Assembly (NCBI GenBank): GCA_036675565.1 | Contig: JAKFER010000146.1 | Span: 1-16,912, forward strand | Reading direction: 5' to 3' | From: JACCYQ01 sp036675565 | GTDB lineage: Bacteria > Bacteroidota > Bacteroidia > Chitinophagales > Chitinophagaceae | DNA: 16,912 nucleotides | Shown: piece after piece, positions 6,741-14,305 of the stretch | How positions within the stretch are numbered: position 1 is the stretch's first letter | Layout of the letters: each line of letters opens with the position of its first letter | Position numbers and translations under genes: made by a program | Notes under the pieces: model-generated | Database searches by the model: none | Told to the model about the DNA's origin: nothing | What the model saw: the letters and a program-made list of their open reading frames with translations, nothing else

Positions 6741-9629
6741 ATGAATATTTTTGAACAGCAGCAAAAAGAATTTCAGCAACGTCACATTGGCCCTAACCAT
6801 GATGAAACAAAACGAATGCTGAAGACCATCGGTGTTCATAGTTTAGATGAATTGATGGATAGCACGGTACCGCCTGCAATCAGGATGAAGGAAACACTCC
6901 AGTTACCCGAAGCAATGAATGAGAACGAATACCTGCAACACATCAAAGAAGTATCCTTAAAAAATAAAGTGGCCAAAACTTATATAGGCCAGGGCTATTA
7001 TGACACCATTACCCCGAGTGTCATTCTTCGGAATGTTTTTGAAAATCCGGGTTGGTATACTCAATACACGCCTTACCAGGCAGAAATTTCGCAGGGTCGC
7101 CTCCAGAGTTTATTGAATTTTCAAACGATGGTTAGCGACCTTACCGCTTTACCCATTGCCAATGCTTCTTTGTTGGATGAAGGAACGGCAGCAGCCGAAG
7201 CTATGACCATGTTCTTTAATTTATTGAACAAGGATCATGATCATATTACCCGGCCTAAATTCTTTGTAGATCAGCATGTATTTCCCCAAACCATGGATGT
7301 AATGCTGACAAGGGCCATCCCGGTAGGAATTGAAATTGTAACCGGTGATTTTCAATCAATGACGCCTGATGAAAAATATTTTGGTGCGTTGGTACAATAT
7401 CCCAACAATCTTGGTTCGGTTGAGGATTACCGTGAGTTTATCCAAAAAATGCATTCGGTAAAAGCTTATGTGGTGATGGCTACCGATTTGATAGCTCTTA
7501 CACTACTAACACCTCCGGGTGAATTGGGCGCTGATGTTGCGGTTGGATCTGCACAAAGATTGGGTGTTCCATTAGGATTTGGAGGTCCGCATGCCGCATT
7601 CTTTGCAGCACAGGATGATTTTAAAAGAACCATTCCAGGGCGTATCATAGGTGTAAGCGTTGATGCAGAATTAAACCCTGCATTAAGAATGGCATTACAA
7701 ACAAGAGAGCAACATATTAAACGCGAAAAGGCAACTTCCAATATTTGCACAGCACAGGCTTTATTAGCCAATATGGCTGCCATGTATGCGGTTTTCCACG
7801 GCCCGGATGGACTAACGAATATCGCTAAACGAATTACAATATTAACCCGTGCCCTGGCAGATGAACTGGAAGCTGAAGACTATGAACTGATCAGTCGTAA
7901 TTTTTTTGATACGATAGTCATTAAAAATGCGGATGTACAATCCATTCGTTCCAGGGCAGAAGAAGTAGGAATGAATTTCAGGTATTTACCGGATAACCTG
8001 GTGGGCATTTCACTCGATGAAACCACAACATTTTCGGATGTATTGGACATCCTTCTTTTATTGGATAAAGAAAATGAGAATAATGTAGCGCAATTTGGTA
8101 TTGATGAAGATGCGCCATTGGATCACATTCCAACCGAACTTACCCGCACATCAGATTTTTTAACGCACCCGGTTTTTAATACACATCATAGCGAAACACA
8201 GATGATGCGCTATTTAAAATCGTTGGAAAATAAAGACCTTTCTCTCAATACCAGTATGATTTCTTTGGGCAGTTGCACCATGAAATTAAATGCAGCTTCT
8301 GAAATGATGCCGCTTAGTTGGAGTCATTGGAGCCGCATTCATCCTTTTGCACCAAAGGACCAGGTACAAGGTTATTTACAAATTGTAAAAGAATTATCTG
8401 CCTATCTTAATACCATTACTGCTTTGGATGCCTGCAGCCTGCAGCCAAACAGCGGTGCACAAGGTGAGTATGCCGGTTTACTCGTTATCAGAAAATACCA
8501 TGAAAGCCGTGGTGATCATCACCGGAATATTATGTTGATACCCATTTCAGCGCATGGTACCAACCCCGCCAGTGCAGTGATGGCAGGTATGAAGGTAGTG
8601 GTGGTAAAAGCCCTTGAAAATGGATACATAGATGTTGATGATTTAAAAGCCAAGGCCGAACAGTATGCTGCAAACCTGGCCGGAATTATGATCACATATC
8701 CAAGTACCTATGGCGTTTATGAAGAGACTGTAAAAGAAATTACATCAATCATACATCAGCATGGCGGACAGGTTTATATGGACGGTGCCAACATGAATGC
8801 ACAAGTTGGCCTAACAGCTCCAGGATTTATAGGAGCTGATGTTTGCCATTTGAATCTGCATAAAACATTTGCCATTCCACATGGTGGTGGCGGTCCTGGC
8901 ATGGGACCCATTTGTGTGAAAAAACATTTGGCAGCATTTTTACCAGGACATGTAATCTTTTCAAACAGCCATCAAGCGGAAGGCGCTGTTTCAGCCGCAC
9001 CATTTGGTTCTGCAAGCATATTGCTAATCAGCTACGCTTACATAAGGATGTTAGGAAGAGATGGTGTAAAATCGGCAACGGAATATGCGATTTTGAACGC
9101 CAATTATATGCGGGCAAGATTGCAAAATGATTATGACATTTTATATACTAACCATAATGGCCAGTGCGCACATGAATTTATTGTTGACCTGAGGCCATTC
9201 AAAAAATCTGCGGAAGTTGAAGCCGAAGATGTAGCTAAGCGATTGATCGATTATGGTTTTCATGCGCCTACCATGAGTTTCCCGGTTCCCGGCACCATAA
9301 TGATTGAACCTACAGAGAGTGAAGACAAAGCCGAACTGGATCGTTTTTGTGATGCTTTAATCAGTATTCGCAGGGAGATTAAAGATATTGAAGATGGAAA
9401 ATCAGACAGGAAAAATAATGTTTTAAAAAACGCTCCGCATACCCAATCTGTTATTTGTATTAATGAATGGAATAAACCTTATAGCCGCGAACAAGCCGCT
9501 TTCCCTTTAAATTATATCAAAGAGAATAAATTTTGGCCATCAGTTGCAAGGGTGAATAATACGGTAGGTGACCGTAACCTGATTTGCACTTGCCAGCCAA
9601 TTGAAAGTTACATGGAGGTGGAAGCCTGA
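6741..9629 (+). CDS. gcvP: Glycine dehydrogenase (decarboxylating), glycine cleavage system P protein
   Basis: This pyridoxal-phosphate enzyme decarboxylates glycine and passes the aminomethyl group to the lipoyl arm of the H protein, in the glycine cleavage system. Evidence: the N-terminal R-H-I-G-P motif, the internal two-half organisation with both halves in a single chain (not split as P1/P2), the PLP-binding lysine K708 in H-L-N-L-H-K-T-F, and the glycine-rich G-G-G-G-P-G-M-G-P that follows. The 962-residue length is standard. The frame can be opened at a TTG at 6693, but the ATG at 6741 puts the conserved N-terminus at the usual distance and lies after the -7 box. No gcvT or gcvH is in the window. 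It is bounded by a promoter-like box and a strong terminator, so it looks like an independent unit placed between two protease loci. Confidence 0.97.
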   Translation: MNIFEQQQKEFQQRHIGPNHDETKRMLKTIGVHSLDELMDSTVPPAIRMKETLQLPEAMNENEYLQHIKEVSLKNKVAKTYIGQGYYDTITPSVILRNVFENPGWYTQYTPYQAEISQGRLQSLLNFQTMVSDLTALPIANASLLDEGTAAAEAMTMFFNLLNKDHDHITRPKFFVDQHVFPQTMDVMLTRAIPVGIEIVTGDFQSMTPDEKYFGALVQYPNNLGSVEDYREFIQKMHSVKAYVVMATDLIALTLLTPPGELGADVAVGSAQRLGVPLGFGGPHAAFFAAQDDFKRTIPGRIIGVSVDAELNPALRMALQTREQHIKREKATSNICTAQALLANMAAMYAVFHGPDGLTNIAKRITILTRALADELEAEDYELISRNFFDTIVIKNADVQSIRSRAEEVGMNFRYLPDNLVGISLDETTTFSDVLDILLLLDKENENNVAQFGIDEDAPLDHIPTELTRTSDFLTHPVFNTHHSETQMMRYLKSLENKDLSLNTSMISLGSCTMKLNAASEMMPLSWSHWSRIHPFAPKDQVQGYLQIVKELSAYLNTITALDACSLQPNSGAQGEYAGLLVIRKYHESRGDHHRNIMLIPISAHGTNPASAVMAGMKVVVVKALENGYIDVDDLKAKAEQYAANLAGIMITYPSTYGVYEETVKEITSIIHQHGGQVYMDGANMNAQVGLTAPGFIGADVCHLNLHKTFAIPHGGGGPGMGPICVKKHLAAFLPGHVIFSNSHQAEGAVSAAPFGSASILLISYAYIRMLGRDGVKSATEYAILNANYMRARLQNDYDILYTNHNGQCAHEFIVDLRPFKKSAEVEAEDVAKRLIDYGFHAPTMSFPVPGTIMIEPTESEDKAELDRFCDALISIRREIKDIEDGKSDRKNNVLKNAPHTQSVICINEWNKPYSREQAAFPLNYIKENKFWPSVARVNNTVGDRNLICTCQPIESYMEVEA

Positions 9630-9651
9630 TAAATAAAAACATTATGCATGG

Positions 9652-9682
9652 ATCCCTGGTTATAATACCGGGGATTTTTTTT
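9652..9682 (+). terminator. Intrinsic terminator of gcvP
   Basis: The arm ATCCCTGGT (9652-9660) pairs with ACCGGGGAT (9667-9675): 9 bp with one G-U wobble, a 6-base loop, and a run of eight T's from 9675 to 9682. It lies 22 bases after the gcvP stop codon and separates gcvP from the subtilase operon. Confidence 0.9.
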
Positions 9683-9816
9683 GGTATTTCATTTCCCTAC
9701 CACTTCGTTGTATTTAGATTTAAACTTATTGTTGTAATTTGAAGAAACAATCATCTGCTGTAGCTCCTGCCCTGGTTTCCTGCCCTCTGGATCATTTATT
9801 TAAAAAATCTAGCTGC

Positions 9817-11511
9817 ATGAAAAATTATCAACCAGTAGAATTGATCATTTCCCCTTCAAACGTTTTTGCAAAAAACAAACCCACGGGTTCCATTAAAAAA
9901 CTGTTGAAAGATTCAGGCATCCCGGTTGAAGAAGTCATTGAACCCAAAACAAAAATGCCTGCATCAAAAAAACCAATGGCAAAATCTGCAATGCCCAAAC
10001 AAAAGAAGTATGTAAAAACGAAGTTGAATGGCGCAGAAATGAATCCATGGGATGTGGCGCATACAGCTGCTACAGCACTGGGTTCACAAGCTTCATTTGT
10101 GGAACCCGACCTGTTAAACGAATATGCCGCTGATCAGAATATAGATGTTCCCTATAAAAAATCCCAAAAAAATAAAAACAAAAAAAGTAATTCAATTGGT
10201 GGATTTGACCCTGACTGGCAACCACATAAAAATATAATCTGGCACCTGGATGATGCTTTTTCCCAATTGGCTTCTGCCAGAAAAGAAGTTGAAAATATTG
10301 ATTACACGATAAGAGTTGCGCATATTGATACAGGTTATAATCCTACACATGCTATCATACCTGAATCAGCTAAAAAAAGTAAACTGCAAAGAAATTTTGT
10401 AAGAAATGAAGATCCTGCGGATGCGCATGACCGCAATACGAAAGGAACACTTCGTATGCCGGGACATGGTACGGGAACATTGGGAATACTGGCCGGAAAC
10501 AAAATGCGCATCAATACAGACACTGGCATCTTCAATGATTATATAGGTGCTGTGCCTTTTGCAGAAATCGTTAGTTGCCGTATTGCTTCATCCGTGGTAT
10601 TAATTAAAACCAGCGCCTTTGCTGAAGCATTAAACTATCTTACGTCTTTGTGTATGCGGGGTTACCCCATCCACGTTGTAAGTATGAGCATGGGCGGTGC
10701 ACCATCCAAAGCATGGGCAGATGCTGTTAATGCGGCTTATGAAGCCGGGATAACCATTGTAACTGCTGCGGGAAATCATTTTAATGGTTTACCTACAAAG
10801 CATATTATATATCCAGCCCGGTTTGAAAGAGTGATTGCGGCATGTGGAGTTACTTATGATCTTAAACCATATTCTCATTCCAAATTGGGTGAGATGCAGG
10901 GATGTTGCGGACCCGAACGTCACATGGATAAAGCACTAGCCGCATTTACGCCTAATACACCCTGGGCAACGGGTAGCAGTAACCGAATTTCCTTTGCAGG
11001 AGCAGGCACTTCATCGGCCACACCACAGGTTGCAGCTGCTGCGGCTATCTATTACCGTAAATATCACCGGGAACTGGATGCATTAGAACCCTGGCAAAGG
11101 GTGGAAGCAATCCGGTACGCCTTGTATAAATCTGCAGGGAAAAATGGACAGGCACCCGGATCTTTCAAAGCGTATTTTGGCAATGGGATCATAAAGGCAA
11201 AAGCAGCTTTAAATATCCATGTAAATGATAAACTACCTAAAACCCCACAGGATAAGGTTCCACTGTTCCCCATTCTCACCACTATTTTTAAAAATAAACC
11301 TGGCACTTCTGCGCAGTCCAGGCTGGATATGTATAATACAGAACTCGCCCAACTGCTATACGATAGTCCTCAACTTCAAAAGATTATTGATAATGAAGAA
11401 AAGCCCTTTGAAAAGATCAGCAAAAAGAAATGGAAAATGTTTAAAGAAAGTGTTATAGAACATCCCGATGCATCCATTGCATTAAAACAATACCTGATGG
11501 CAACACCCTGA
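9817..11511 (+). CDS. Subtilisin-like serine protease (S8 family), apparently non-secreted
   Basis: The catalytic triad of the S8 family is complete: D171 in A-H-I-D-T-G, H217 in G-H-G-T-G-T-L-G, and S399 in G-T-S-S-A-T-P; oxyanion Asn is N320 in A-A-G-N. Numbers count from the ATG at 9817 (564 aa). The frame can be extended to a TTG at 9739, but that adds 26 residues without family-like features. The first ~150 residues precede the catalytic domain. They include a Lys/Pro-rich linker and a segment N-P-W-D-V-A-H followed by V-E-P-D-L-L, which resembles the end of a propeptide/inhibitor domain. A lysine-rich C-terminal extension of ~90 residues follows the protease. No Sec, Tat or lipoprotein signal is present, so cytoplasmic action is inferred. 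The next gene, a cysteine peptidase, starts 19 bases after the stop, so they form an operon. A near-consensus TAATTTG at 9735 may be its -7 box. Confidence 0.93.
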   Translation: MKNYQPVELIISPSNVFAKNKPTGSIKKLLKDSGIPVEEVIEPKTKMPASKKPMAKSAMPKQKKYVKTKLNGAEMNPWDVAHTAATALGSQASFVEPDLLNEYAADQNIDVPYKKSQKNKNKKSNSIGGFDPDWQPHKNIIWHLDDAFSQLASARKEVENIDYTIRVAHIDTGYNPTHAIIPESAKKSKLQRNFVRNEDPADAHDRNTKGTLRMPGHGTGTLGILAGNKMRINTDTGIFNDYIGAVPFAEIVSCRIASSVVLIKTSAFAEALNYLTSLCMRGYPIHVVSMSMGGAPSKAWADAVNAAYEAGITIVTAAGNHFNGLPTKHIIYPARFERVIAACGVTYDLKPYSHSKLGEMQGCCGPERHMDKALAAFTPNTPWATGSSNRISFAGAGTSSATPQVAAAAAIYYRKYHRELDALEPWQRVEAIRYALYKSAGKNGQAPGSFKAYFGNGIIKAKAALNIHVNDKLPKTPQDKVPLFPILTTIFKNKPGTSAQSRLDMYNTELAQLLYDSPQLQKIIDNEEKPFEKISKKKWKMFKESVIEHPDASIALKQYLMATP

Positions 11512-11530
11512 TCAACATTAAATATATATT

Positions 11531-13045
11531 ATGACACCGGTTAAACTTGTACTTACCAACAAAAAAAACCTGGTTTACAAATACGGAAAAAATGCGCCGG
11601 GTATTTTCAGGTTATTAAATGACCTCAAAAAAGCAGATAAGGCGAAAAACCTGGACACTAAAATCGTTTTTGTAGATGATGCGCCATCTTGCAAATCTGC
11701 AGGTGTAAAAAAAATATCGATCCATACAGACAAAGAATATAAAAGAATTGTTGACGACCTCTATAGAAAACATGTACCGGTGTATATAACGCTCCTGGGC
11801 GCACAAGATGTTTTTCCTTTCCAGGAAATAGATAACCCGGCGGAGGATGAAGATGTAAGCGTACCCTCCGACCTGCCCTATGCCTGTGATGCGCCATACA
11901 GCAGGAGCATCAATGCTTATACTGGACCTTCCAGGGTGGTTGGCCGAATCCCGGATATTATTGGAAAACAGGCAGACATTAATTATTTAAAAACGGTTAT
12001 TAGCCATAGCATAACGCAAAAACCACAGGCTTGTGAACAGTATATGGAATACTTCGCTGTTTCTGCACAAGTTTGGAAAAGAAGTACTGCCATGAGCCTT
12101 CAAAGAATTTTCAGTGATAACAATAAATTATTTTTATCACCAAAATTAAAAGAGACTACTGCTGCCCGTTATACCAAAAAACAATTACAACCAAAAATTC
12201 ATTTTATTAATTGCCATGGTGCAAAAACAGATCCTGCTTATTACGGACAGCGTGGACAAAGCAATTTTCCTGAAGCATTAAAAGCTGCCATAGTAGAAAA
12301 AAATATTACACACGGCACCGTAATTGCGGCTGAATGTTGCTATGGAGCTGAATTGTATGATCCCACCAACCTGCAACCGGCAAGCATGGGAATTGCCAGC
12401 ACTTATTTAAAAAATGGCGCAATAGCTTTTTTAGGAAGCAGTACCATCGCATACGGACCTTCTGATTCAAATGCATTAGCTGATCTCATCACACAATATT
12501 TTGTAAAAAATATATTAAAAGGAGCCTCAGCTGGCAGAGCCTTGCTTGAGGCACGCCAGCAATACTTAAGTGATACGGGACCACAACTGGACCCTTATGA
12601 ATTAAAAACATTAGCACAGTTTTATTTATTGGGTGATCCCAGTAATCAACCTGTTGTTTGGGCAGAAGAAAAACAAAATAAAACAACCAGTGGTGGAACA
12701 ATTGAAAACAACAGGGTTAATCTTTATCACAAAGGTGTTAGTTTAAAAAATTCAATTGCCCCATCTTCCAAACAAAGAATTGTCCCAAAGCCTTCTGATG
12801 CTAAACGTTTAAAAGAAATAATCCAGGCTACGCATTTTGAAGATGCTGAAAAAGTGCTTATGTATGCAGTTAAACCTAGATTAAAAGGTTTAACCGGTAT
12901 GCAAAAAAAATTGGCCGGACAAGATTCTCGCTTTCGTACATTTATAAAAGGAGATGGCAACGCCATTTTTCACCAGATTAAAGTATTAGTTGTAAAAGAA
13001 GATAAAGAACAGATATTAGGATACAGAGTTTATGAAAGCAGATAA
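11531..13045 (+). CDS. Clan-CD (C25 gingipain/caspase-fold) cysteine peptidase-like protein
   Basis: The 504-residue protein carries a gingipain-like core. An N-terminal subdomain has V-Y-I-T-L-L-G-A-Q-D-V-F-P near 84-96 and V-V-G-R-I-P near 136-141. Then comes a caspase-fold block with catalytic His in H-F-I-N-C-H-G (H229), Cys in A-A-E-C-C-Y-G (C269 or C270), G-A-I-A-F-L-G-S-S, and L-L-G-D-P (368-370), a hallmark of C25 peptidases. The His-to-Cys spacing of about 40 residues fits the family. Classic gingipains are secreted by the type IX system with a signal peptide and C-terminal sorting domain; neither is seen here, and the C-terminal ~130 residues are unassigned. It lies 19 bases after the subtilase and its last 14 bases overlap the next gene, so all three are likely co-expressed. 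Substrate unknown; cytosolic location inferred. Confidence 0.85.
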   Translation: MTPVKLVLTNKKNLVYKYGKNAPGIFRLLNDLKKADKAKNLDTKIVFVDDAPSCKSAGVKKISIHTDKEYKRIVDDLYRKHVPVYITLLGAQDVFPFQEIDNPAEDEDVSVPSDLPYACDAPYSRSINAYTGPSRVVGRIPDIIGKQADINYLKTVISHSITQKPQACEQYMEYFAVSAQVWKRSTAMSLQRIFSDNNKLFLSPKLKETTAARYTKKQLQPKIHFINCHGAKTDPAYYGQRGQSNFPEALKAAIVEKNITHGTVIAAECCYGAELYDPTNLQPASMGIASTYLKNGAIAFLGSSTIAYGPSDSNALADLITQYFVKNILKGASAGRALLEARQQYLSDTGPQLDPYELKTLAQFYLLGDPSNQPVVWAEEKQNKTTSGGTIENNRVNLYHKGVSLKNSIAPSSKQRIVPKPSDAKRLKEIIQATHFEDAEKVLMYAVKPRLKGLTGMQKKLAGQDSRFRTFIKGDGNAIFHQIKVLVVKEDKEQILGYRVYESR

Positions 13046-13334
13046 CAAAACAAATGAAATAGAACTGGAAGGTAAAGTTGTAATAGCCCCTTTTGGAAAA
13101 GGCTCTAAAAGTCAACATGAAGCGGTCTGCATCCGCACGGAAACAGACACCTTTAAATTACGCCGGATGCAGGGAAATCCATTCCATGATCCGGTATTGA
13201 TGAAATGGGTTGGTAAGGACATTATTGCATGTGGTATATTGGAAGACTATCTTTTTATTGCAACTGATTTGAAAGAAAAAGAACCACAGGAATTCAAAGA
13301 AAAATTAAAAAAAAAGAAGAAGAAGAAAGATTAG
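13032..13334 (+). CDS. Small basic protein of the protease cassette, possible beta-barrel fold
   Basis: This 100-residue protein starts at an ATG 14 bases inside the cysteine-peptidase gene, in a different frame, which indicates translational coupling. Residues 9-78 read as a compact beta-rich domain: I-E-L-E-G-K-V-V, then F-G-K-G-S-K-S-Q-H-E-A-V, then K-L-R-R-x-x-G-N-P-F-H-D-P, then V-G-K-D-I-I-A-C-G. Alternating strands with G-K turns and a middle V-G-K-x-I-x-x-x-G suggest an OB-like barrel, but I cannot assign a family. The C-terminus is a lysine run (K-E-K-L-K then seven K) encoded by an A-rich stretch where slippage is possible. No signal peptide. A role as cofactor, sensor or substrate of the two peptidases is inference from position only. 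The next gene begins 40 bases downstream. Confidence 0.75.
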   Translation: MKADNKTNEIELEGKVVIAPFGKGSKSQHEAVCIRTETDTFKLRRMQGNPFHDPVLMKWVGKDIIACGILEDYLFIATDLKEKEPQEFKEKLKKKKKKKD

Positions 13335-13374
13335 ATTGAATTAACTGTTCTTCAAATTTAAATTTTAACTAACG

Positions 13375-14226
13375 ATGATGGATCAACGAATAATTAACCT
13401 CTATGATGAATATACACATGCGCCATTAAGTCGTGCTGTATTTTTAAAAAGACTGGCCATGCTTGCCGGTGGAACATCGGCAGCATTAGCGCTTTTGCCC
13501 ATGCTGGAACTTAATTATGCAAATGCAGCAACGGTTAATGAAGATGAATTATTTACAGAAAGGATTTCTTACCCGGGTGTAAAAGGAATGATGCAGGCAT
13601 ATATTGCCCGGCCAAAAAAAGAAACCAAATATGCAGCCGTTATGGTTATTCATGAAAACCGCGGGTTGAATGCACATATTGAAGATGTTACCCGGCGGGC
13701 TGCGAAAGCAGGTTACCTGGCTATTGCGCCAAATGCACTATCTCCATTGGGAGGCACGCCGGCTAATGAAGATGAAGCAAGAGAATTATTTACAAAATTG
13801 AATAATGAAGATAATCTGCCCAATTTCACAAAGGGTTTTGATTACCTGAAAACGCGGAATGATTATAATGGCAAAAAGGGTTGCGTAGGATTTTGCTGGG
13901 GAGGTGCTATGGCTAACAATTTAGCGGTACATATACCTACTTTGAACGCAGCTGTTGCTTATTATGGAAGACAACCAGCGGTTGAAGACGTTTCCAAAAT
14001 AAAAGCTGCCATTCAATTACATTATGGCGCTTTGGATGAAAGGATCAATGCAGGTATTCCAACTTATGAAAAAGCATTAAAAGAAAATAATATTCCCCAC
14101 GAAATTTATATATACGATGGTGCAAACCATGCCTTTCACAATAACACATCTGCCGCCCGATATAATGAAGCCGCTGCCAAACTTTCCTGGGAAAGAACAC
14201 TTTCATTTTTTGAAAAATATTTATAA
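13375..14226 (+). CDS. Dienelactone hydrolase family protein with Tat-like N-terminus
   Basis: The alpha/beta-hydrolase core from residue ~65 has the dienelactone hydrolase (carboxymethylenebutenolidase-like) residues: E94 in V-I-H-E-N-R-G, nucleophile C174 in G-F-C-W-G-G, D221 in Y-G-A-L-D-E-R, and H252 in A-N-H-A-F-H. The triad C-D-H plus the Glu that switches the Cys are all present, so the enzyme should be active; the physiological substrate is not known. Residues ~15-50 (S-R-A-V-F-L-K-R, then a hydrophobic stretch ending Y-A-N-A-A) look like a Tat signal in which one of the two arginines is Ala. Export is therefore uncertain. Start: ATG at 13375; a second ATG follows immediately and cannot be told apart. 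It lies 40 bases after the protease cassette, and a terminator was not found between them, so read-through is possible. Confidence 0.88.
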   Translation: MMDQRIINLYDEYTHAPLSRAVFLKRLAMLAGGTSAALALLPMLELNYANAATVNEDELFTERISYPGVKGMMQAYIARPKKETKYAAVMVIHENRGLNAHIEDVTRRAAKAGYLAIAPNALSPLGGTPANEDEARELFTKLNNEDNLPNFTKGFDYLKTRNDYNGKKGCVGFCWGGAMANNLAVHIPTLNAAVAYYGRQPAVEDVSKIKAAIQLHYGALDERINAGIPTYEKALKENNIPHEIYIYDGANHAFHNNTSAARYNEAAAKLSWERTLSFFEKYL

Positions 14227-14228
14227 AC

Positions 14229-14255
14229 CATTTTGCGAAAATTAATGGCAAAATG
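14229..14255 (+). repeat. Perfect 8-bp inverted repeat after hydrolase gene, possible weak terminator
   Basis: CATTTTGC (14229-14236) and GCAAAATG (14248-14255) form a perfect 8-bp stem with an 11-base loop, beginning 3 bases after the stop codon of the dienelactone-hydrolase gene. There is no T-run, so intrinsic termination would be weak; it could also be an operator for the next gene at 14306. Confidence 0.35.
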
Positions 14256-14305
14256 ATTGCAATGATTTAAGTGATGATACCTTATATAAACTTAAATCAT
14301 TGGTT

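Noticed and set aside
9739..9816. Subtilase starting at TTG 9739
   Set aside because: The added residues are not signal-like or conserved-looking, and a near -7 box overlaps this point, which favours the ATG at 9817.
11531..13045. Secreted type IX gingipain
   Set aside because: The catalytic core is gingipain-like but there is no signal peptide and no C-terminal sorting domain, and the gene is coupled to an unsecreted subtilase.
13300..13330. Programmed frameshift in the A-rich stretch encoding the lysine tail
   Set aside because: The frame ends normally a few bases later and no extended product is seen in another frame; slippage cannot be supported.
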